Origin: Geosiphon pyriformis
Lineage: Eukaryota > Glomeromycota > Glomeromycetes > Archaeosporales > Geosiphonaceae
Direction: 5' to 3'
Length of the DNA stretch: 64,000 bases
NCBI GenBank assembly: GCA_016748015.1
Contig: JAAOMT010000097.1
Coordinates: 124,001 to 188,000, forward strand
Part shown: positions 52,093-64,000 of the stretch, in pieces
Layout: every line of letters begins with the position of its first letter
How positions within the stretch are numbered: position 1 is the first letter of the stretch
Position numbers and translations under genes: made by a program
The notes under the pieces: model-generated
Database searches by the model: none
The model's input: only the letters and a program-made list of their open reading frames with translations
What the model was told of the DNA's origin: nothing

Positions 52093-53926
52093 GACTACCG
52101 TGTCAAAAGGAAGAATAACGCATCAACATATTTTTAAACAACAGATCACTTCTGCATGATTGTGACGTCATAGCGGTGACACAAAAAAATGCGTTCCCGA
52201 GACCTCTGAATTTTTTTCTAATATGAATTGAGACAATTGTTTTTTCTAATTTTATTAGGCACCAACTATGCCAGAGAAAGCATGTCGGAAGTTGGTAATG
52301 ACGAGTGGGTATGTGAAGAACAGCCCGCTTCGGTAGTTCGGTTTGCTTTGTTCAATAAGATGCTTTGCTTTTCTCTTGTTCGCTAGATGATAATTCCAAA
52401 AAAGAAAAGTTTTTGCAACATAATTCAGCAAGAAGCTGTTACCTAAATGCTAGTCTGTCCTGATCCTACCACACTTGAGTTCTTTTAGGAGTATATTGCC
52501 AACACATCGAGTCTACAAATATTGGAACATACTTATGATCAAATATTTCGAAATAAATTAAAGAAAATGAAAAAAAAACAATGAATCTATATAATTGAAT
52601 GAGATTCTTTCTAACTCTCTGCTCCCTTTTGATAAGAAGCAAGGGATGCTTGCCATTAATTGCAAGCTGATTTACAACTCACTAAGAACTGGCACATCTG
52701 AGGCAGCTGATTTATGATTTTAGATGAGTACATTTATTTTTAGGGTTATTAGAATACCGAAATTTTACTGCTGGATCTGAAGGGTATTTAAAAGTCTTAA
52801 GAAGAGTTGAATTTTTACTCCTTTTACTTTGATTCGATCTCGCCAAGAAGGTTAAATAAAAGTTAAAATCTTAAAATTTTAGACGTCATCTGGGATAAAA
52901 TGTTATCCACAATCGGGCGCACCGTCACTTTTCAAAAATTTATTGAAAATAAAATTTTATAATTATAAAAGTTTAGACAATTGCAAAAATAATTAATAAA
53001 AAACAAAATAATTTTAAAACAATTGTACCATTTTTAAATATACATTTAAAATTTGTTTTATTTCAGATTTTAAAATTCACATTATTAACAATTAATTGAA
53101 ATTATTTATTGTAAAAAAAGGTTATTTTGTAATTATATAATTAATAAAAATATTAAAAAACCAATTTTGCAGCAATAAATTTTATATAAAAACTATTTAT
53201 AAAACATTTAACTAAATTTGTAATATTAATGTCTTAAAATTATAAATTTATTATCAAGAACAATAAAAAAAAATTAAATTTTAAATTTTTAAATTTTAAA
53301 CAAATAATTTTAATAAATAATATTATTTATATATAATATATTTATTATTGTGTAAATTTTATTTTTTAAACATAATACTAATAATTAATTTGTAAAAGCT
53401 AAATTATTTATTATAAATTTTTAAATTTATGCAATTTTTTTTATTTTTTTTTATTTGCTTTTATAAAATATGATTCTATTATTATTTATTTGAATTTTTT
53501 GACTTTGACAATATAAATTTATGTTAACTAATTAAAAACTAAATAAATTTTTTTGTTGCTTTTTTGATAAATAATAACAGCAAATACTTATTTACATATT
53601 TTATATATAAATCTTGCTTATTTTATTTTTTAATTTGTTGTATAATTCTTTAACTGTTTTATTCCAATATAACATATTTGTAGTAACAATATTTTATTTA
53701 ATGCATTTATGTTAATAATTTATTTAAATCCCCAAGTGATTTTTTATTTCCACCAAACATTCGGTAAGTTTTTCTAGTAACATATGTACAATTATTTATG
53801 GGTTTAATAGTGAGGATATGGCATAAATTGATTGGCTAAAGTGAAGATCTACAATGTCGGAGATTGAGATCACATGACCTAACACTATTTGTAGGGTGTC
53901 TGCGAGAACTCGTTCGCGTCATAGCC
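52093..53926. other. AT-rich spacer
   Basis: Mostly A/T low-complexity DNA, extreme at 52920-53750. A short, less AT-rich stretch at 52255-52335 follows a perfect acceptor-like TTTTATTAG and could be an exon or a gene remnant (it reads NYARESMSEVGNDEW), but nothing joins to it. The last 100 bp are UCHL5 5' flank. Confidence 0.5.
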
Positions 53927-55941
53927 ATGTCTTCTAGAACCCAAGAGTCAAAGCTTCAAGACCACTTGCAAGGTGGACCTTGGTGTCTTATCGAGTCAGA
54001 CCCAAGTAAGTTCACCACCTTACTTTTTGGGCTTTACAATAGGTAAAAAAAGTGTCCGAAAAGAAAATAATAGTCATCAATAGTCCTTTAATGCATTTAT
54101 AATTCTCTGTTTACAAAGCGGTATTCAGTTCCTTGGTAAGGGGTCTTGGGGTCAAAGGTGGTGAAGTCATTGATGTCTATTGGGACCTTGATGATAAAGA
54201 ATCTTGGGAACGTGAAGGGTAATTTATTTTGCCAATGAGGTTCACTTTTTTCGGTTTTTTTGGAGGGAACCCAATACTATTATTATTTTTCCTTCTATGG
54301 ATAGAGAGGTATATGGTCTAATTTTTCTCTTTAAGGTTAGTATGGAAATTGATAAGAGCGGGGAGGAATTTGACGATGATGAAGAATTGTTGCAAGTCTA
54401 CTTTGCTAATCAGGTATATTTTCGTGTTTCGATGTTGATTTTGCAATTCCAATCTTTTTTATTCAACTAATAGAATATCTTAATTCTGATAGGTGATTGA
54501 CAACGCCTGTGCCACACAGGCTGTTCTCAATATCGTCTTAAACTGTGATCGTCTTGATATAGGCCCTGAGCTCGAGAATTTTAAGGATTTCACCAGAGAG
54601 TTTAAGCCTCCGGTATACATTTAACCTTGAGTAGTGTTGAGATATCAAGTTTGAAATATTTTCTAACTTTCTTATTGATACAGCTCAAAGGTCTAGCGAT
54701 GACAAACACAGCCAGCTTCCGTAATAATCACAATCGTTTTGTGAGGTATTTGCCCGATCATGTCATCCATCTAAAATTAGATTTTGTCGATCTACATCAA
54801 AAACTCTCTTTTGATGCTCCTAAAAAGGTTTGCAGAAGATTTGCAAATAATAGAACAACAGAAAGCGAAAGAGTTGGAAAACGACGATTATGAAGATGAA
54901 GAACCCGTTTATCATTACATAGGCTATGTACCATTCAAAGGAAACGTCTACGAGCTCGACGGGCTCGCTCGCAATCCGCGCAAGCTTGGTAGCCACCCTT
55001 AATCTACTTTCTTCGATATCATTATTAAAAAGACCCAGACTGATTGATTGTAATTTTCAAGGGGCAATTGAGGGGAACGATTGGATTGAAGTTGCTCGAT
55101 CTTCTGTTAGTGAACGGATGCATAAGTAAATGAGTCTCAAAATTATATAATAATTTCACTTTTCTTTAGAGTTTAACTTGATCCTCACCTTTAATATTTA
55201 CCAGGTTTAATGATTCTGGGATTGCGTACAGCTTGATGGCGATCATTAAAGATCGGGAAATGTTACATGAAGAAAAAGCAAAAGATAAAGAGATTGAAAA
55301 AAAAGCGATTGAAAAGCGACTTCAAGAACTGGATAAGAATTGGTCAAAAAATAATGAGATAAATAAAGTATGTGATTTGATATTGCGATTTTCTTTTAGT
55401 TCAATTGCGTACATTTAAATTGAAAATACGTATTTATAGGGAACAAATGAGGACAATGAAAATGATGCTGGTCAAAGTTATGGGTCAGAAACTAACCGAA
55501 AAATAGAGGTTGTCCAAAAAATTCAAGATATAGAGTTAATAAGCGAAGTGGGTGAACTTTTAGAACGGCATAAAAATCTTATTCAAGAAATCAGACTAGA
55601 GCTTGAACAGGCAGAAAAGGAACGAGAAAACAAGATTAATGCTGAGGTACTGCTCGCTGATCAATCTTTCTCGGTTATCAATGGAGGAATTGAAAAATAC
55701 ATTTACACTCTATAGGCCGACAATGTTCGACGAAAGCACGACTATGTGCCTTTCTTGACAGAGTTTATAAAAATATTAGATGAACGGGGTGAACTCGAAG
55801 ATATTCTTGATGATTTGGCTTCCCAGGTAAAATAAACATGCGAATCTTCAAGATTTTTCGAACTTTAGAATTCGGGAGTATAAAACTAATAATTTCGACG
55901 CTATTTAGCCTATGGAAGCCGAAGAGTATGAGTATGACTAA
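53927..55941 (+). CDS. UCHL5: Ubiquitin C-terminal hydrolase UCHL5/UCH37-type
   Basis: A deubiquitinase that in animals and fission yeast trims ubiquitin at the proteasome. The peptidase C12 domain starts WCLIESDP, has [23 protein letters not shown], the catalytic cysteine in [22 protein letters not shown]-like [19 protein letters not shown], the catalytic histidine in VYHYIGYVP and aspartate in YELDGL, then [14 protein letters not shown] long charged coiled coil follows ([22 protein letters not shown]) and the C-terminal UCH37-like domain part [21 protein letters not shown], the region that docks on Rpn13. Eight or so introns; the crossover-loop intron is placed so that HNRFVR joins FAEDLQ. 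Confidence 0.93.
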
Positions 55942-56149
55942 TTAATTCTAAGGGAAATGTAAATGTTGGTTCACACTGTAAATATTTAACTTCATCATAG
56001 ATTCTAACGATTATAAGAGTTAAAATTATATTTCATAGTTTTGACTTCACAAGAAACATAACAATTAGAGAAACTTTGAGATTCGCTTTTTACCATGCGT
56101 CGCTTTGTGAGGTCTGAATTTTTCATTAGTCGGAATCTTCAAATTGCGG

Positions 56150-56375
56150 ATAGATTGTAACAGGTCAATGATAGGCCATACTAAGGATTGCTATGTAACA
56201 CCTATTATTTCCCGTAGGGTCAAGGCTCTATCAAGCAATGGCCGGAGAAGATCCCCCGAGGCCATCTTCGTCTCTATTACAATCCCACAATTCCGGCAAT
56301 TGTACATTTTGGACCCTATGATTCTTTGGATGTTGCCACATTGACTACAAGTCTAACAATATACCTTTTGTTTTT
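56150..56375 (-). pseudogene. Remnant of a TnpB/Fanzor-like zinc-ribbon (IS605/IS607 OrfB type)
   Basis: On the minus strand TCSQCGNI, then KMYNCRNCGIVI, forms a CX2C...CX2C zinc ribbon with the spacing of OrfB/TnpB C-termini. Directly after it, in a shifted frame, comes RDEDG followed by pieces that resemble the conserved end of these proteins (arginine-glycine-isoleucine-phenylalanine then an alanine-rich end, and RALT). Single-base indels break the frame and no RuvC core lies upstream, so it is a short fossil. Confidence 0.5.
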
Positions 56376-57631
56376 CATATTTATTGTATTATATATTTTA
56401 TTCTTTTGATTGTAAGATCACATGTGTTCTTGTGTGGATTGGGCCCTTGTTATTTTTTCGATGTGAAAGGCCATAGTACATGTTTATCCTTACAAACAAA
56501 GAATGAAAAATCCTATAAAAATGATATAAAACAATTGTATCGATGTGCATATATATATATATATTCCTGGAGTGTGAAGGCAAGATAAATAGAAGTGATT
56601 CCAAGGTAATTCGGTAAAAATTCTGAGACTGAAAAGAAAGATTCTATGTGGATGCACCTTGTTGTCACTGTGCATTACGTTTAATAACTTTTTTCGCGCA
56701 ACCAATGCTTGATCAATCGCTTCGTCCGTGATGTTGGCAGGAGCTGAGCCTAAGCAACTTCTTAAGAGCATGCCAAGAGAGAGACCATGGCTCTGGAAAA
56801 TTTTCTTTCACCCCAAATAGCTGAAACATCATCAAAAAAAAGACATTTTTGTTGAAACGTCATAGGTTTTAACCATCCTCTTTGCGTGGCCATCTTGTAT
56901 CATAATGATGCGACGCCTTTTGCTCCATGTCACCACAATATTAAATGGAAATCTCCCCAGACCTATCCATTGCTACAATAGCTGCTTCTGAGAGTGGTCG
57001 AGATAAATTTTGACTAGCGTGCGGTTGAGGATGCCTTCCGTCTTCTGGCGTTTGCCACGGGCTGCTGTTGCCTTCCCTTGTGCTTTTTTGTTCTTGCGTT
57101 CTCTTCAGTAGCAAGAAGCTCTTCCCTGAATGCGGCAATTGAAGACTGTGTTGACGGCAAGAATATCTTGAAGAATTGTGCCCTTCAAAGGTTGCATCAC
57201 CGAAGAGGACTACAAGTTTTGCGGAATGGAGGGGGAAAATATATTGGAAAAGGTCAAAGGTAAAGTGGGAGAGTCAAGCACAGTGGGTAATGGCAACCTC
57301 CAAGACAGCACCATGGTTTGATCGTTCCCAGTAGGGTTTTAAACCCTTAGCGCTTGAAGTTGACGCCAGAACCGATATTCCTGATGAACTCACTTGTGGC
57401 GAAAAGTTGTTCTTGTCGCTTAAGAACCTCTTTTTGCTTTGCACTAGAGACATGAACAGAGGTAGCATTTTGAGAAGTCAGCTCCCGATTTTGATTATTG
57501 ATAACATAGTAGGCAAATCTTTTTATGATGTCATCAGATCCCGAGGAGATCAATAGATGATGCTCTTTAAGATTTGAGATCTATCTCATGAATAGCTCTT
57601 CTTTTCACCAACTAATCAAAAGATTACAATC
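56376..57631 (-). other. Unassigned stretch with short minus-strand coding-like pieces
   Basis: Two pieces look protein-like but I cannot name them or join them. 56490-56771 reads GMLLRSCLGSAPANITDEA and ARKKLLNVMHSDNK. 57347-57557 reads DDIIKRFAYYVINNQNREL and EVLKRQEQLFATSEFIRNI, ending GVNFKR and a stop. Between them lies a Gln/Ser/Pro-rich frame (57138-56941). They may be exons of one unknown gene or remnants. The right end abuts the VMA1 start. Confidence 0.35.
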
Positions 57632-60781
<3,150 letters not shown>

Positions 60782-61064
60782 ATATGATTTTATATGGATT
60801 ATTAAATGCTCGATTTGAAAATTTGGACAATTTTGGAAACAGGGTATTGGAGCGGTAATTTATTCGTATTTATCGTGTCTTTTTAAGGAACTTACAAGAA
60901 AATTAATAAAATTAGCAACTTACAAATCAACATGAATTATTCCATTATTTTATATATTTATTTTTTCTTAATTACTCTGCCAAAATTCATCTAAACTGTC
61001 TTCCCGTTCAAGACGCCCCAATAACTGGTCAGGAGGTACAATCACTATTCAAAACATATTGTCT

Positions 61065-61557
61065 TTAATCATTATCAATAGAGACTCCCTTAGCACGTAA
61101 TTCCGTTTTTGCCTCTTGTATTTGCTAGATTGGCAAGAGAAAATACTTGATTTTAAAATCATAAACAATATTGGAACTGTCACCTTTTAAATTGTTTGTG
61201 AGGCAGAATTTTTATACCTCCATCAGTTCAAAATAGGCATCATCACAATCACGAAACTTGAAGATATGGTATCCAATATTTCCTAAGGAATATGCACCAA
61301 AAGAAACCAGAGACCACCATGGCAGCTTTTACCAAATCAGATAAACCGAGTTTTATTTGAGTTTATTATTTTGGAGAACCAAAATTTGTCGTCTTTTAGG
61401 CAACATCTAGAAAGGAACTCGTGGAGAAAAAAATACATACCACTGGTAATATCTTTTCTTGAAATATAGCAGGCGTTGGAACGAATTTGAACAGGAGAAG
61501 AAAGTATATGACTGATGTGATACTAAGGAAAGTTGCGGTTTCTATGGCTCGTGTCAT
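61065..61557 (-). CDS. DPM3: Dolichol-phosphate mannose synthase subunit 3
   Basis: Exons 61441-61557, 61218-61325 and 61065-61124 join to 94 residues, the usual size. Dpm3 is the small ER membrane subunit that anchors the catalytic Dpm1, which makes the mannose donor for N-glycans, O-mannose and GPI anchors. Two membrane segments are visible (FLSITSVIYFLLLF and WWSLVSFGAYSLGNIGY), followed by the soluble coiled-coil end with the signature FKFRDCDDAYFELMEQIQEA and AKTELRAKGV. The presence of Dpm3 implies the human-type rather than the single-subunit baker's-yeast-type enzyme. Confidence 0.92.
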
Positions 61558-61903
61558 TCTACGTTATATTTTTTATTTTGAAAAGAAACAAGTATGCTTT
61601 GATGTTTAACCGTTTTTATAACAATGGAAGTTCCCGATGTGTAGTTTATTCCGCAGTTTTCATGAATTTAAAGTTTTCTTAAAGCAATTATAACTACCAT
61701 TTTGAGTCCTATGGATGTAACCTAATCTCTTATTAAGAATACTCTTTAAGGTTTGAATCGATAATCTGCCGGGGCCATTTATTTTAATAGTGTTAGCATT
61801 GAACAAGTTAGTGTCTAATAAAAATGTAAATACCAACCTTTTAATTGTAATTTAGATAGAATCACAAAAAATCGAAAATATCGTCAAACTAAAGAAGTCA
61901 GTT

Positions 61904-62500
61904 TCAATGCCAAAATCCAGCTCTTTCGTTAGGCTCTCTGACGGGCCATGTTATCCAATTCCACTTGACTCCTCCACGAATTTTTTTTGGTTTACCCCCA
62001 TCGACAGGCACACCTAAGAAATTAAACGAATAGAAATTTTTGTTTTCTTGAAATTTGGAAAAGTTCCTTTAAGAGATTTTCGCTTACCATTCCAATATTT
62101 TATACCCCATGCTTTTCCGTGGTTTATAGTCTGTTAAGGAATCGGATGATAATATATGCGCAATAACTATAAAATATAGATCAAAGAGGAAGTGAATAGG
62201 ACTAACCTTTTTCTTGAATCTAATTTTTGTTACTTCAATATATTCCCGTCGGAAACCCTTAGCCATCCACTTGGTAGGCAGCTGTATTGATTCAAAGCAA
62301 AAGTTGCGGGTTAAGAATTCTCGACCTCGAGTTACGCTATCAAGTCCACGATTCACAGTAACATTCACACCAACCACTTTTTGTCCGATACCAAAATAAG
62401 GGAAGACATTTAACAATTGATATAAATTTTTACCCCTTTGTGACTCTACAACGACGGGAAGTTCAGAACTGTATATCAATTTCCTTGCTATGCTCGTCAT
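61904..62500 (-). CDS. MRPS34: Mitochondrial ribosomal protein mS34 (MRPS34)
   Basis: Exons 62207-62500, 62089-62131 and 61904-62013 join in frame to 148 residues. The signature of the family is HGKAWGI followed closely by a Lys/Gly-rich part (VPVDGGKPKKIRGGVK). The N-terminal half holds NLYQLLNVFPYFGIGQKV, matching the LLxLLGRLPxFGxG element of mS34. mS34 is a small-subunit protein of the mitochondrial ribosome. The basic composition (many Lys and Arg) and the length agree. It is transcribed in the same direction as DPM3. Confidence 0.8.
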
Positions 62501-62964
62501 GAATGACCTTTAATTGAGACCTCACAATTTTCTAAGATAACCTATCCAGGATTTACAATAATTATATACATATTTGCCACTTTATTATTGTAAATACAGA
62601 AAAATTATGGGATGAGGAAATTTTCAAAATAAATACAATAATAAAAAACACAACAAAAATGCCAAAAATATATTTAACAATAAATATATCACTTTATTTA
62701 TTTTTATTTAAGAAAATATTTTAACTATATACGTAATTTAAAATATTTTATTATATATAAAAAATAAGGTTATAATATTTTTTGCTAAATTTGGTTATAA
62801 GTATTAAAATTGGTAAAACACAAAAATTCAAAATCTGAATGCAAACTTTATTTAGAATATTTAATTCAGAATTGAAATTGCCATAAAATTTCTCAATCTG
62901 AATCCAACTTTTAATTTATCAAAAATCCAAACAAACAAATTCTTGGCTTTCCTCAGTTTGAGTC
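62501..62964. promoter_or_regulatory. Divergent intergenic region MRPS34 / RBM48
   Basis: AT-rich, 464 bp between two start codons pointing apart, so it holds both promoters. No specific site recognised. Confidence 0.45.
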
Positions 62965-64000
62965 ATGGAAGGGAACTATTTCAACCGTATGTGTCCTAAA
63001 ATAACTTATTCCAATAAGATTGATGGTTGAAATAATACTTATTTTTTCTTTTTGGGTGTTTAGCTCCCGCAGAAAATCGCCCCAAATATAGAGCTGGTCG
63101 CAAGCCTACTGCTGTTAAAGTTTACACAATTAACCAGGAGTCTAGGTGTTCACTCAACTTTTCTTACAGTATAGGTTTATAATATGAAATATTTAAATTG
63201 TTCCCTCCATTAGATATTTGGTCGTTGAAAACGTTCCCAGCATTGGCTTAAAAAAAGAGCTTATTGAATTATGTGCACTATATGGAACTGTGGAAGAGTA
63301 AGTGCGTGATTAGCCAAATTATCTTAATTAATACTCAAATATGGTTTTGATTATTCAAGGTATAGACACTTGGATGATTATCCATGCGAAGAATTCACCG
63401 AGGTTTACTGGGTAAAGTTTCAATCTCTGGCTGAATCTAGGTGATATATTTTTCAAATCTTTAATTTTCACAAGTTATACTTTCTACTGGCAAGATTGAT
63501 CTAATATAGTGATCATGGAACCTTTTTGTGTAAGGGTAGCAAAGCGAAAAGTAGACGATCATATATTTTTTAGTTCCCCTCTCAGAGTTCGCTATGCACC
63601 CGAATATGAAACGGTACAAGACACTCGAGATAAGCTGTTTGAAAGACGTCAGGTGGTTGCAATAAAAACTGGAGAACATAAACCTCAACAACTGGGTGAG
63701 TAAAATTCGATTTTGTAGATTTTATCAAAAAGAGATGAGATTTGCTAATTTTCTTATCTAGAAACGAATTCTTCAAGGGGTTCATTCACAACCTATGCCC
63801 CGCCTCTTCCGTTGAGTCTTCCTAGCTCAACCAATTATTCACAATCAAATCTCTCTTTGAATTATTCAACGACTTACATGCCTCCTCAACATTCCACGTA
63901 TACGATATATCAAACGTTAGTGACTTTAATCAAAGAATAGCTATATTTGCTTTTTATTTTCTCATCTGTTCTTATAAATTGAAATATGGCAAATATTCAG
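62965..64000 (+). CDS. RBM48: RBM48-like RNA-binding protein (partial, runs off window)
   Basis: RBM48 works with ARMC7 in the minor (U12) spliceosome. The first exon starts at 62965 (MEGNYFN) and splices in phase to PAENRPKYRAGRKPTAVKVYTINQESRYL, the family start. The RRM follows: LVVENVPSIGLKKELIELCALYG, VEEYRHLDDYPCEEFTEVYWVKF, then FFSSPLRVRYAPEYETVQDTRDKL and ERRQVV, both typical of RBM48. The tail is Ser/Thr/Pro/Tyr-rich (TTYAPPLPLSLP). The 3' end is beyond the window. Confidence 0.9.

Overview
The window is eukaryotic, intron-rich, very AT-rich nuclear DNA from a fungus. The best guess is an arbuscular mycorrhizal fungus (Glomeromycotina, Rhizophagus-like). The pointers are short GT-AG introns of about 60-150 bp, a C-24 sterol methyltransferase (ERG6), an Igo/endosulfine protein, a MATA-HMG box gene of the kind expanded in Glomeromycotina, a solitary 5S rRNA gene, and old transposons sitting in spacers that are nearly all A and T. 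The species is an inference; no search was run.

Layout. 1-5560: an old, window-truncated LINE copy (A) on the minus strand. 6862-11743: an importin-7/8 (Nmd5/Sxm1) karyopherin. 13002-13726: a 5'-truncated LINE copy (B) with a target-site duplication. 13903-20675: an almost complete LINE copy (C), minus strand, both ORFs closed only by in-frame stops. 21837-21954: a 5S rRNA gene on the minus strand. 22227-22663: a small basic protein. 22799-25930: a patatin/Tgl-type lipase homologue that lacks the nucleophilic serine. 26893-27760: a Tc1/mariner fossil. 29533-31611: the MATA-HMG gene. 33273-36802: two membrane proteins (cytochrome b561; ICMT/PEMT-like methyltransferase).

From 37 kb on the DNA is a gene-dense housekeeping region: RAE1/GLE2 (mRNA export), an unrecognised gene, RUD3/GMAP-210 golgin, ERG6, mitochondrial malonyl-CoA:ACP transacylase, an Igo1/endosulfine protein, an unrecognised acidic-tailed protein, a UCHL5/UCH37 deubiquitinase, V-ATPase subunit A (VMA1), DPM3, mitoribosomal mS34 and the 5' part of RBM48. 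The two halves differ sharply: transposons and low-complexity AT DNA before about 21 kb, tightly packed genes after about 36 kb.

These genes do not form a pathway or an operon; they are ordinary eukaryotic single-gene units. I did not find an operon-like or otherwise clearly new multi-gene system. The points most worth a second look are the serine-less lipase, the one-frame LINE closed mainly by C-to-T/G-to-A type stops, the large MATA-HMG protein, a TnpB/Fanzor-like zinc-ribbon fossil, the methyltransferase with an altered signature, and three genes I could not name.
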